From Arcticibacter sp045629565 (GTDB lineage: Bacteria > Bacteroidota > Bacteroidia > Sphingobacteriales > Sphingobacteriaceae): a DNA stretch of 64,000 nucleotides. Below are positions 16,622-25,560 of this stretch, piece after piece (the stretch's first letter is position 1; every line of letters starts with the position of its first letter). Location: the NCBI RefSeq assembly GCF_045629565.1, contig NZ_JAZQRL010000069.1:1-64000 (forward strand), in the 5' to 3' direction. The translations under genes and the position numbers were made by a program. Below the pieces are notes generated by a model, which saw only the letters and a list, made by a program, of their open reading frames with translations, made no database searches and was not told the DNA's origin.

Positions 16622-17983
16622 ATGCCTTCTTTCGAAGATTTTAAATTAAACCGGCAAATTCTTAATGCAATTGCCGATGCGGGGTACACAGACCCGACGC
16701 CTATACAGCAGAAAGCGATTACACCTATCCTGTCGGGTCAGGATGTGATGGGAATAGCACAGACAGGGACAGGTAAAACTGCCGCTTATGTGTTGCCTAT
16801 GCTCATGAAATTAAAGTATGCTCAGGGAACGGACATCAGGGCGCTGATCCTGGCTCCTACGCGGGAGCTGGCCATGCAAATTGAGGCGAACATCAAGCAG
16901 TTTGCAAAGTATACCGATCTAAGGACCGTCGTTATCTACGGAGGCTTGGGCCCTAAGACTCAGATCGCAAATATCGCTGCTGGCCTCGATATCCTGGTTG
17001 CAACGCCTGGCCGGTTCCTCGACCTTTATCTGGAAGGACATATATCCACTAAATCACTGCAATTTCTGGTTATAGATGAAGCCGATAAGATGATGGATAT
17101 GGGCTTTATTGGCTCTATTCACCGGATTCTTGAGGTGGTACCACGCAAGCGGCAGAATTTGCTGTTCTCTGCTACCATGAGCGAGCTTGTCCGCAAGATA
17201 TCGGGCGATTTCCTGAAATTCCCTACGGTGGTGGAGGTAGACGAGCAAGCAACGCCCGCCGAGACGGTGAAGCAGCTGCTCTACTATGTTCCCAACCTTA
17301 AGACAAAAATTAACCTTTTACAGCACTTGTTAAAAAACGTGGAAGAATTTCATAAAATTATGATCTTCTGCAAGACAAAGACTGTTGCCGACAATATCTA
17401 TAGTTTCCTGAAAAGGCGGCATGGAGAGGAGCAGGTGAAGGTAATTCATGCTAATAAAGGGCAAAATACCCGTATTAACTCTATCAGCGCGTTTAAAGAG
17501 GGTAGTGTGAGGATTCTTGTGGCCACCGATGTTGCCTCGCGAGGCATAGATGTTACGAATGTCAGCCATGTGATCAACTTTGATGTGCCCATCATTATTG
17601 AAGATTATGTCCACCGCATCGGACGTACGGGACGCGCTTTGCAAAGTGGTGACGCTATTACGTTTTGCAATGAGGCCGAGCGCTATTATATCAATAAAAT
17701 TGAAAAGCTGATCCGTCAGCAGATACCTGTAGCCCAGATTCCGGATGAGGTTTTCGTAGAGGAAACACCATACAACGAAAGACAGGACATTGCCCGTGAA
17801 ATTGACATGCAGATGCGAAAGGAAGATCCTGAATTCAAAGGTGCTTTCCACGAGAAGAAACACGTCATCGCGGCGAAGAATAATCCGGGACGAGGCCGCG
17901 TCGCCGGATTCGGGAAAAGTGCAGGCAGGAGTTCTGGAAGCAAGGCCTCGCGTGCCAAATCATCAAGAGGAGGTAAAAAATAA
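16622..17983 (+). CDS. DEAD-box RNA helicase (RhlE-like)
   Basis: A 453-aa ATP-dependent RNA helicase. Motifs in order: Q motif (DPTPIQQKAI), I (AQTGTGKT), Ia (PTRELA), GG, Ib (TPGR), II (DEAD near residue 154), III (SAT), IV (IFCKT), V (ATDVASRGID) and VI (HRIGRTGR). The tail after about residue 400 is basic and rich in Gly, Arg, Ser and Lys, a likely RNA-binding extension. It fits the RhlE group seen in Bacteroidota, often involved in cold adaptation or ribosome assembly. The TAATG junction couples it to the next gene. Confidence 0.93.
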   Translation: MPSFEDFKLNRQILNAIADAGYTDPTPIQQKAITPILSGQDVMGIAQTGTGKTAAYVLPMLMKLKYAQGTDIRALILAPTRELAMQIEANIKQFAKYTDLRTVVIYGGLGPKTQIANIAAGLDILVATPGRFLDLYLEGHISTKSLQFLVIDEADKMMDMGFIGSIHRILEVVPRKRQNLLFSATMSELVRKISGDFLKFPTVVEVDEQATPAETVKQLLYYVPNLKTKINLLQHLLKNVEEFHKIMIFCKTKTVADNIYSFLKRRHGEEQVKVIHANKGQNTRINSISAFKEGSVRILVATDVASRGIDVTNVSHVINFDVPIIIEDYVHRIGRTGRALQSGDAITFCNEAERYYINKIEKLIRQQIPVAQIPDEVFVEETPYNERQDIAREIDMQMRKEDPEFKGAFHEKKHVIAAKNNPGRGRVAGFGKSAGRSSGSKASRAKSSRGGKK

Positions 17984-18234
17984 TGACTTCAAGGATTACT
18001 CCGCTGAACTTAACCTCGGCGGTGCTAGTGGTTATTCTCGGTTATACTATCTTTGGCGAGGAAACGAATAGCTTCAGCGCCAGTGTCTGGTTATTGGCGG
18101 GAATCCTGCTGCTTAGCATCGCTTCGGATATTCTTTTCAGGGGGATTTTGAAGAACCTGAAGCGGATATGGTTGATAGAGCTGATTTTTATAAGCTTGAT
18201 AGTGGCTCTGATGTTGATAATGAAGCGGCTATAG
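17983..18234 (+). CDS. Small membrane protein of unknown function
   Basis: An 83-aa protein with three hydrophobic helices (about residues 8-24, 33-52, 62-80) separated by short charged loops. Not recognised. Its ATG overlaps the helicase stop by 1 nt (TAATG), a convincing coding arrangement. Confidence 0.65.
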   Translation: MTSRITPLNLTSAVLVVILGYTIFGEETNSFSASVWLLAGILLLSIASDILFRGILKNLKRIWLIELIFISLIVALMLIMKRL

Positions 18235-18290
18235 TGCTCCCTTATTCCAAAGAAAGTGAATGGTAAAGAATAAAAACAAATTGTACTCTA

Positions 18291-18620
18291 ATGAAAAAAG
18301 CAGAAATTAAAATAACCGTTGAACTTGACGATAATAATGTGCCCGAAGTCTTGACATGGGAATCCACAGATGCGGAGACGCAGGAAAAACTGGCTGCTAA
18401 AGCGATGATCTTATCCTTATGGGATCACAATTACAAAAATGCCCTGCGTATTGATTTGTGGACAAAAGATATGCCTGTTGATGAGATGAAACGTTTTTTT
18501 TATGAAACCCTGCAGACCATGGCAGACAGTTTCCTGAGAGCAACAGGAGAAACTAATATCGTTGAAGATCTTAGAGACTACTGCGCTCACTTTGCAGAGA
18601 AAATGGAGATCAAACAATAA
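18291..18620 (+). CDS. gldC: Gliding motility protein GldC
   Basis: A 109-aa cytoplasmic protein matching GldC over its whole length. It begins KKAEIKITVELDDNNVPE, has the SLWDHNYKNALRIDLWTKDMPVDEMK core and a C-terminal helix. In Flavobacterium it assists gliding, but gldC is widespread in non-gliding Bacteroidota, so motility cannot be inferred. Confidence 0.92.
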   Translation: MKKAEIKITVELDDNNVPEVLTWESTDAETQEKLAAKAMILSLWDHNYKNALRIDLWTKDMPVDEMKRFFYETLQTMADSFLRATGETNIVEDLRDYCAHFAEKMEIKQ

Positions 18621-18630
18621 GTAAAATATC

Positions 18631-19047
18631 ATGAGCTCAAAGAATTACCTGGGTCTGTTTGGCTCCCTGCTTGTTATCGCGGGAGCGATGAGCCCAATGC
18701 TTCATGTCCCTATTATGGGTAACTGGAATTACTGGGACTTGCATACCGGAATGGCCTCTGTCGTATATGTCGTAGCTGGTCTGGGTGTGCTTGCTTCTGT
18801 GTCAGGACGCGACGGACTACTGAAATTTGCCGGATGGGCAGAGGTGGTTCTTATCCTGCTGACATTGCTCGCTATATATCTAAAGGTGAACGACTCTTTT
18901 AGTTTTATTCCCTTTAAGAAGCTTGCCAAGGCCGCTACCGGCCTGGTAAAGTACAGATGGTTGGGTTGGGCATTGCTCGCTGCCGGATCTGTTATCATGC
19001 TCATTGCTTCCCGCAGGGGCAGCAAAAAGGTGAAAGTTGTAGGCTAG
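18631..19047 (+). CDS. Four-helix membrane protein of unknown function
   Basis: A 138-aa protein with four predicted membrane helices (about residues 7-23, 40-57, 66-84, 108-126) and a basic C-terminus. Not recognised. It starts 10 bp after gldC and ends 16 bp before ccmB, so it is probably co-transcribed with both. Confidence 0.65.
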   Translation: MSSKNYLGLFGSLLVIAGAMSPMLHVPIMGNWNYWDLHTGMASVVYVVAGLGVLASVSGRDGLLKFAGWAEVVLILLTLLAIYLKVNDSFSFIPFKKLAKAATGLVKYRWLGWALLAAGSVIMLIASRRGSKKVKVVG

Positions 19048-19063
19048 AGTAGTTACTGATAAG

Positions 19064-19723
19064 ATGGGGTTATTCGGTCAGGTAAAATATCTAATTCATA
19101 AAGAGATTATATTGGAATGGCGTTCAAAATATGCATTGAACGGCATTCTTTTATATGTGGTGTCTACCATCTTTGTGTGTTACTTATCTTTTAAGCAGAT
19201 AAATCCTGTAACCTGGAACGCACTGTTTTGGATCATCATGCTGTTTGCTTCTGTTAATGCCATCTCTAAAAGCTTCTCACAAGAGAATAAAGGGAGGCAG
19301 TTGTATTATTATACCCTTGCAAGTGCCAAAGCGGTTATTCTTTCCAAGATCATTTACAACGTCTTCCTGATGCTGCTGCTTTCGACGATAGCGATCGGCT
19401 TTTATACGCTGGTGTTCAGCAATCCGATAGGCGACCCGCTGTTTTATTTTCTTGCCGTGATCATAGGAAGTGTCAGTTTTGCTTGTGTTTTTACCATGAT
19501 TTCCGGAATTTCTTCCAAGGCCGGAAATAACGGAGCACTGATGGCAGTATTGAGTTTTCCGGTGATTATACCGTTGCTGATGGTGCTCATTAAGTTTTCG
19601 AAGAACGCGATGGACGGCCTGGACCGCACAGTTAGCTACAACGAGATCGGAGTACTTGTCGCCATAAATCTAATCGTTATTTCCGCGTCGATTATTCTAT
19701 TTCCCTTTTTGTGGAGAGAATAG
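19064..19723 (+). CDS. ccmB: Heme exporter subunit CcmB
   Basis: A 219-aa inner-membrane permease with six hydrophobic helices. Family features are the N-terminal LIHKEIILEWRSKYALNG, WIIMLFASVNAISKSF and the RQLYYYTLAS segment. CcmB works with the CcmA ATPase to supply heme for c-type cytochrome maturation. No other ccm genes are beside it here; they must be elsewhere or absent. The downstream gene is an unrelated transpeptidase. Confidence 0.88.
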   Translation: MGLFGQVKYLIHKEIILEWRSKYALNGILLYVVSTIFVCYLSFKQINPVTWNALFWIIMLFASVNAISKSFSQENKGRQLYYYTLASAKAVILSKIIYNVFLMLLLSTIAIGFYTLVFSNPIGDPLFYFLAVIIGSVSFACVFTMISGISSKAGNNGALMAVLSFPVIIPLLMVLIKFSKNAMDGLDRTVSYNEIGVLVAINLIVISASIILFPFLWRE

Positions 19724-19799
19724 GCCACAGGGGCGTTAAGGTCAGTGGCAGTAATAAAAACTAAGAAGTGTTTTTTGGGTTATCAATAAAACACGTTCT

Positions 19800-21446
19800 A
19801 TGAAGAAAATATTCTCTATTAATCACACACTGACATTTCTTGTCGCACTATTGTTCATTCTTTCAGCATCCTCTTGCAGTAAGAGGAAGTCAGGTGATCA
19901 ACCCCTGATGGATAGTACTTATATAGTACAGTACATGAATGCAGAACCCCGGTTTAAGGATGATATTTACTGGGCTAAACTTTTTTACAAAGAAAGGGCT
20001 TATGAGCTAGCCTGGTTCAAAGGACATGAACTAGTCCCGCAGGCGCAGGCCTTTATCGACGAGTTGGGTAAAGCCGGTGAAGACGGCCTTGATCCGAAAG
20101 ATTACCAGTTGGTGGATTTCGAAAAGCTATTCAAAGACTTTAAGGGTATCAAGCGCGATCTGGAGAAACGCGACTCTCTGGAGCTGGAGATTGATATGGC
20201 TTTGACGTCGTCTTATTTGAATTGGTCTTCTGATTATTATAGAGGGCTCCTGGCTCCTTCCGAATCACGAAAGGCCGACTGGGACATTAATCTGAACAAG
20301 ATGAACCTCAGCAGCGCGCTCACCAAGTTCCTCAACGAAAATGCGGAAGATGATATCGAATTCAGGCCCAATCATCCCGAATATGCCAATCTAAGAAAGG
20401 CGTTGGCAAGCTTCAGAGAAGTGCAGAAAGCAGGGGGATGGCCTAAAATACCTGCCAATGCTACAATAACGGATGGGCAGTCATCACCTGTGGTGCCACT
20501 TCTTAAAGCCAGGCTGGCAACCTTTCTTGGTAAAGATAGCACGGTGATGAAAGACGACAAGCCGATATTCTCAAGTGATGTAAAATCAGCACTTAAGAAG
20601 TTTCAGGAGACGAGCGGTCTGACCGCTACGGGGCGTCTCAATGCAGAAACCATCCGTTTTATGAACGTTCCGGTGGAGGATAGAATCCGTCAGATCATCA
20701 TTAATATGGAGCGTTGGAGGTGGATACCCGAAAGCTTTGGTACTGATTATCTGATCGTCAATATTCCAGAGTTTAAGCTCAGGGTGTATGAGCAGGGTAA
20801 GGAGGTGATGAATATGAAAGTTATTGTTGGCAAGGAACTCCATTCCACTCCAATCTTCAATGACAAGATGGAACATATCGTTCTGGCTCCTTATTGGAAT
20901 ATTCCTCCCGGGATTCTCAAAGATGAAATTGCACCTTCTGTAAGGGCTAATCCAGGCTACCTGGCGTCAAAGGACATGGAGGTTATCACCAATGACGGGA
21001 CAGTCGTAGATCCGGGTTCAGTTGACTGGTCAACTGCGGGTACGTCGGGCTTTAAGTATATCGTCAGAAGAAGACCAGGCCCGAATAATGACTTGGGTAA
21101 CGTGAAATTCATCTTTCCTAATTCAAGAAATATCTATCTCCATGATACGCCGGCGGATCAGCTGTTCAATGCCTCTAAGCGCGACTTTAGCCATGGATGT
21201 GTAAGAGTGGAGAAACCTATTGATCTGGCAGTTTATCTGCTGCGTAATGTAGGGGGATGGGACAAGTCGAAAATCATGGAACAGATCAAGACTGGTAATG
21301 AGAAGTATGTTCCGTTAAAGGCGAAACTCCCCGTATACCTGGTTTATTTCACCGCATCTGCGGACGCAGAAGGGCATGTTCGCTTCTTTGATGATGTTTA
21401 TGGTCATGACAAGAAGCTGAAGTCTATGTATTTCAGTAAACTTTAA
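19800..21446 (+). CDS. L,D-transpeptidase of the YcbB type, lipoprotein
   Basis: A 548-aa lipoprotein (signal ending LFILSASSC). Domains: a scaffold region at residues 40-210 with the DGLDPKDY motif, a PG_binding_1 domain (about 235-285, ending LNAETIRFMNVP), and a YkuD catalytic domain (about 320-500). The catalytic motif is SHGCVRVE with Cys467, preceded by IYLHDTPADQLF. It should form 3-3 peptidoglycan crosslinks or link proteins to peptidoglycan in the periplasm. A strong terminator follows at 21486-21528. Confidence 0.9.
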   Translation: MKKIFSINHTLTFLVALLFILSASSCSKRKSGDQPLMDSTYIVQYMNAEPRFKDDIYWAKLFYKERAYELAWFKGHELVPQAQAFIDELGKAGEDGLDPKDYQLVDFEKLFKDFKGIKRDLEKRDSLELEIDMALTSSYLNWSSDYYRGLLAPSESRKADWDINLNKMNLSSALTKFLNENAEDDIEFRPNHPEYANLRKALASFREVQKAGGWPKIPANATITDGQSSPVVPLLKARLATFLGKDSTVMKDDKPIFSSDVKSALKKFQETSGLTATGRLNAETIRFMNVPVEDRIRQIIINMERWRWIPESFGTDYLIVNIPEFKLRVYEQGKEVMNMKVIVGKELHSTPIFNDKMEHIVLAPYWNIPPGILKDEIAPSVRANPGYLASKDMEVITNDGTVVDPGSVDWSTAGTSGFKYIVRRRPGPNNDLGNVKFIFPNSRNIYLHDTPADQLFNASKRDFSHGCVRVEKPIDLAVYLLRNVGGWDKSKIMEQIKTGNEKYVPLKAKLPVYLVYFTASADAEGHVRFFDDVYGHDKKLKSMYFSKL

Positions 21447-21485
21447 TTGCAAATCTCGGCAACCCGCTGAGCCGATAATATATAC

Positions 21486-21528
21486 TGCCCCCATTAAGTT
21501 AGATGACGCTTAATGGGGGCATTTTTTT
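21486..21528 (+). terminator. Intrinsic terminator of the L,D-transpeptidase gene
   Basis: A perfect 13-bp stem beginning TGCCCCC, with a 10-nt loop, is followed by seven T. It lies between the converging transpeptidase and AI-2E genes, with the T-run on plus only. Confidence 0.9.
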
Positions 21529-21548
21529 GATACTGCAAGAGATTGGTG

Positions 21549-22703
21549 CTACTTCTTACCGGAATGATCTTCCGGGATGATGTCGTTTTCCACTTCCAGC
21601 TGCTTTCTCAACCGGTCTGACTTCATCCTCAGCCTGGTATCTTTCATCGGACTTTCACCAGGTATCTCGTCACCCAGGAGTACACCCCATGGTTTGAACA
21701 TCTCAGAGCGGTCAAAGACGATCTTCATAACGGCAATGATAGGAAGGGAGAGGAACATGCCAGATACACCTGCGATTGCTCCGCCCACAAGCACACCGAC
21801 TATAGTGCCAAGAGCGTTAATTCGCACTTTGGAGCCGACGATCCGGGGCATAAGGATGTTATTGTCGAGGAACTGAACGAAGGCGATTACACCTAAAACA
21901 ATTAGTACAGGGGTAAGTTCGGGCGATGATGCAAGGGTTAGTACTACACCCACCAGGTTGCCAATAAGTGCGCCGACATAAGGAATGAGGTTTAAAAAGG
22001 CAAAGAGGACACCGATCAGCAAGGCATGCTTGATTCCCAATACCAGTAATATCCCACCGAGAAGAATAGTCATATAAGTAATCTGGATAAGCAATCCTAT
22101 AAGGTAGCTCTTAATAATGGCTTCGCTTTCTCCGAGAACGTCTTCAACCTTGGTATGATCCTCCTTTTTAAACCACATAAAGATGAATCGTAAAAGGAGA
22201 TTCTTATAGGTGAGCATCAGGAACACATATATCGGCAACAGCGCAATAAATACAAGCGTCGAAGTAACGGAGGTTGCCGCTCCTGTGAGAATTGTGCCCG
22301 CATAAGTCAGTAGCTTGTTACTTTGTTCGTTAATGAAATTTAACTGTTCGGTAGTAGAAAAATGACTTATTGAGTTGACCCATCCGCTCAGGGAGTTCAG
22401 GTGCATAGATACGTTTTTTTGTATCTGCGGGAAGTCTGATACGAGCCTTGCGACCTGGGAGGAGAAAAACCAGCCGATCAGCGCCACAAGGGTCGCCATT
22501 AGAAGTATCGGCAAAAAGATCGCCAGCGAATTCGGGAATCTTAACTTCCTGAAGTACCGGTAGGCCGGAAGCAATACGATGCTTATAAAAAAAGCCATTA
22601 CCAAAGGCATGACTATGCTGTTACCTAGAATAATAAGAGCAACAAGGAGAAACAGGCCAAGAAGTTCAATAGACCTTTTGACTGTAATAGGCATTTCTTT
22701 CAT
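21549..22703 (-). CDS. AI-2E family transporter (TqsA/YdiK-like)
   Basis: A 384-aa inner-membrane protein with about seven to eight helices. Family features are the early LPAYRYFRKLRFPNSLAI segment, a soluble loop in the middle, the LLGGILLVLGIKHALLIGVLFAFLN region and PYVGALIGNLVG. The charged C-terminal tail of about 50 residues is cytoplasmic. Substrate unknown; family members include the AI-2 exporter TqsA and Na+/H+ antiporters. Convergent with the upstream transpeptidase. Confidence 0.88.
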   Translation of the reverse strand: MKEMPITVKRSIELLGLFLLVALIILGNSIVMPLVMAFFISIVLLPAYRYFRKLRFPNSLAIFLPILLMATLVALIGWFFSSQVARLVSDFPQIQKNVSMHLNSLSGWVNSISHFSTTEQLNFINEQSNKLLTYAGTILTGAATSVTSTLVFIALLPIYVFLMLTYKNLLLRFIFMWFKKEDHTKVEDVLGESEAIIKSYLIGLLIQITYMTILLGGILLVLGIKHALLIGVLFAFLNLIPYVGALIGNLVGVVLTLASSPELTPVLIVLGVIAFVQFLDNNILMPRIVGSKVRINALGTIVGVLVGGAIAGVSGMFLSLPIIAVMKIVFDRSEMFKPWGVLLGDEIPGESPMKDTRLRMKSDRLRKQLEVENDIIPEDHSGKK

Positions 22704-22817
22704 TTTTATACTATATTAAGCACAACACAAGATAGCTAAATAGGTTGTATCTCTCCTGGTTTTTTTATTTCGGTGGAGAGTTGGATTTTATTGCTATAAT
22801 TAACAACATAAAATCGT

Positions 22818-24641
22818 ATGAAAATTTACCAGGAAAACATAGATAAGGCTTCTGCGGAGATCAGCCGGCTGAATAAGAAGATCAATTTTTATTCTGTACT
22901 TCGGGTATGCACGCTTATACTAGGAGGATTCCTTATCTATAACGCGGTTAAGGCAGAAGCTGTTTGGTTCCTTTACTTGTCGCTGCTTCTGGTCATCGTC
23001 ATCTTTGCATGGTTAGTGAGCAAACAGAGCAATTTCAACGCATTAAAGGATTTCAATCGGGCACTCCTGCAAGTAAATGAAAATGAACTCGAAAGTGTCA
23101 GGAACAGGACGAATATCTATGACGATGGTACCGAATGGACAGACGACCACCATAACTACACTTCCGATCTTGATATTTTTGGTAAACAGAGTCTTTATCA
23201 CCTGATCAACCGTTGCGCTACGACATTTGGCCGAACCCAAATGGCTGCCTGGCTAAAGAATGCATCTCCAAACGCTGCCATCCTCCAACGCCAAAGCGCC
23301 TCTCTTGAGATAGCCGGGAAGAGGGCCTGGAAAGTTCAGTTCCAGGCTGCCCTCCTGTTCGCTAAATCCTCATCAGGCCAAACTGAGGTTTCAGGGCTGT
23401 TCAGGTATCTTAAAACGGGTAAGGAATCCATACAGCCCTGGGTGAAGTCCTTTCTAAAGCTAGGACCCTGGGTATTCTATGGATCGGCCGTAGCAGCTTA
23501 TTTTTATCCCCCTTTTTTGCTGCTTATGTTTGCAGCCGGGCTTGCTAACATCATTCTGGTCATCGCATTTAATGAGCGGGTAAACAGAGCGGAAAGAATG
23601 ATGGGAAGAGTCGGGGAGACACTTTCACACTATTCACGGGCCTTCCGTATGGTCGAGGCCGAAGATTGGAATTCTCCTCTCTGTAAGGAGCTTGCCGGCA
23701 AGTTTACGCTGCCCGAAACAAGTACGACGCTTTCAGCCCAGATACAGCATCTTTCCGAAATCATGAGTAAGCTTGATTATCGACTGAACATGTTTGTGGG
23801 TACGATCCTTAATATTAGTTTCGCCTGGGATGTGAGGCAATATGCGGCTATTTTGGAATGGAAAGAGGTCAATAAGGATTACATTGAGGATGCCTTTCAA
23901 AGCGTGGGTTTTTTTGAGTGCCTGCAGAGCATTGCTGGCCTGCACATTAATTATCCGTCATGGAGCATGCCGGTTATCCGTGCAGGATCCCGTTACACTT
24001 TGCGGGCGACAGAGATAGGTCACCCGTTGATCCATGAAGATGTGAGGGTAAATAATGATTTTGATTTATCGGATGACCTTAAAATTGATATCATTACAGG
24101 CTCCAATATGGCCGGGAAAAGCACTTTTTTAAGAACTCTTGGTATAAACACTGTTCTTGCTCTCTGTGGTGCCCCCGTTTGTGCCAAAAGCATGGAACTG
24201 AGTAACATGAAGATATTTTCGTATATGAGGATCAAAGATTCCCTGAACGAAAATATCTCAACGTTTAAAGCAGAGTTAAACCGCCTGCAATTCCTGTTAG
24301 ACGTTCTCCAGGAGGATGGAAAAGTTTATTTTCTGATTGATGAGATGCTCAGGGGAACGAACTCGGTGGATAAATACCTGGGTTCTAAGGCTATTATTGA
24401 AAGGCTTATCGCTCAGCGATCCGTAGGGATAGTAGCAACGCATGATCTGCAGATCGCTGAGCTTGAAAAGGAGTATCCGGACTATATCCGGAATTTTTAT
24501 TTCGATATACGCGTTCAGGGAGAGGAGATGACCTTTGATTACAAGCTGAAAAACGGGGCGTGTAAGACCTTCAATGCCTCCCTGCTATTGAAGAAATTGG
24601 GCATCGAAGTGAACAAAGAAAAAGAACCCTACAATCGGTAG
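22818..24641 (+). CDS. Membrane-anchored MutS-like ATPase
   Basis: A 607-aa protein. It opens with a short coiled helix, then two membrane helices (about residues 27-44 and 49-66), then a MutS core-like helical domain and a C-terminal MutS domain V ATPase (about 400-600). Walker A is TGSNMAGKST (about residue 425-434), Walker B LIDEMLRGTNS and the His switch ATHD. The mismatch-recognition domain is missing. Two more hydrophobic stretches occur near 215-250. It is a known but uncharacterised Bacteroidota family; the membrane location argues against ordinary mismatch repair. Its last 13 nt overlap the convergent fmt gene. Confidence 0.85.
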   Translation: MKIYQENIDKASAEISRLNKKINFYSVLRVCTLILGGFLIYNAVKAEAVWFLYLSLLLVIVIFAWLVSKQSNFNALKDFNRALLQVNENELESVRNRTNIYDDGTEWTDDHHNYTSDLDIFGKQSLYHLINRCATTFGRTQMAAWLKNASPNAAILQRQSASLEIAGKRAWKVQFQAALLFAKSSSGQTEVSGLFRYLKTGKESIQPWVKSFLKLGPWVFYGSAVAAYFYPPFLLLMFAAGLANIILVIAFNERVNRAERMMGRVGETLSHYSRAFRMVEAEDWNSPLCKELAGKFTLPETSTTLSAQIQHLSEIMSKLDYRLNMFVGTILNISFAWDVRQYAAILEWKEVNKDYIEDAFQSVGFFECLQSIAGLHINYPSWSMPVIRAGSRYTLRATEIGHPLIHEDVRVNNDFDLSDDLKIDIITGSNMAGKSTFLRTLGINTVLALCGAPVCAKSMELSNMKIFSYMRIKDSLNENISTFKAELNRLQFLLDVLQEDGKVYFLIDEMLRGTNSVDKYLGSKAIIERLIAQRSVGIVATHDLQIAELEKEYPDYIRNFYFDIRVQGEEMTFDYKLKNGACKTFNASLLLKKLGIEVNKEKEPYNR

Positions 24642-25558
24642 CCCCGCAAGAATTCAGCGATACTGTTCCGCTTTTTGCCCTCCAGTTGAATAGTTTCCAA
24701 AAAGATATATCCGTCCGGACAGGCGAACTTCAAAAATGACTTGCCATCACTTAAGTACTCGCCAACTTCCACTTCAGGCTTCACATGCTCATATCTGGCC
24801 GAATAAACTTTCAGTGTTTTACCGTCCAAATGGGTAAATGCAGCAGGGTAAGGGCTTAGTCCTCTGATATGATTATACACATCGCTCACGGGCTTGCTCC
24901 AGTCGATAAGGCAGGTTTCCTTAAAAATCTTTGGGGCATGCCTTGTGTCCAGAGGATTACCCTCTTCGTTTAAAATCTCGTCCTGAGGGCTCTCCTGATA
25001 GTTATTGTTTTCAATTGCGGTGACTGTTTTTACCACGAGCTCTGCGCCTGCTAGCATTAGCTTATCATGCACGTCACCCGCCGTTTCATTTTCTCCAATA
25101 GTCACTTTTTCAGCAAACAAAATATTCCCGGTATCAATCTCATGCTGAAGGAAGAACGTGGTAACTCCTGTTTCCTTTTCACCGTTGATAATGGCCCAAT
25201 TTATCGGTGCCGCGCCTCTATATTGTGGAAGGAGGGAGCCGTGGAGGTTAATTGTTCCTTTCGGCGGCATATTCCACACCACTTCAGGAAGCATCCGAAA
25301 TGCTACCACTACCTGAAGGTCCGCGTTAAATGCGCTCAGTTCCTGTAGAAAAGCTTCGTCCTTCAGCTTTACCGGCTGAAGGACCGGTAAATGATGTTCT
25401 ACAGCATATTGCTTTACGGCGGACTGCTGTAGTTTCTGTCCACGGCCTGCAGGCTTGTCGGGAGCCGTTACTACCGCTACCACGTTTTTCCCGTTTCTGA
25501 TCAGTGCGTCCAGCGATGCTACAGCAAAGTCTGGCGTCCCCATAAATATTATTCTCAT
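24629..25558 (-). CDS. fmt: Methionyl-tRNA formyltransferase
   Basis: A 309-aa enzyme formylating initiator Met-tRNA. Seen: FMGTPDFAVASLDAL at the N-terminus, the NLHGSLLPQYRGAAPI catalytic segment (Asn and His), HEIDTGNIL with the catalytic Asp, and the C-terminal OB-like domain (AFTHLDGKTLKVYSA). It lies 2 bp downstream of the NamZ gene and was probably co-transcribed with it. The 3' end overlaps the MutS-like gene on plus. Confidence 0.95.
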   Translation of the reverse strand: MRIIFMGTPDFAVASLDALIRNGKNVVAVVTAPDKPAGRGQKLQQSAVKQYAVEHHLPVLQPVKLKDEAFLQELSAFNADLQVVVAFRMLPEVVWNMPPKGTINLHGSLLPQYRGAAPINWAIINGEKETGVTTFFLQHEIDTGNILFAEKVTIGENETAGDVHDKLMLAGAELVVKTVTAIENNNYQESPQDEILNEEGNPLDTRHAPKIFKETCLIDWSKPVSDVYNHIRGLSPYPAAFTHLDGKTLKVYSARYEHVKPEVEVGEYLSDGKSFLKFACPDGYIFLETIQLEGKKRNSIAEFLRGYRL

Positions 25559-25560
25559 AG

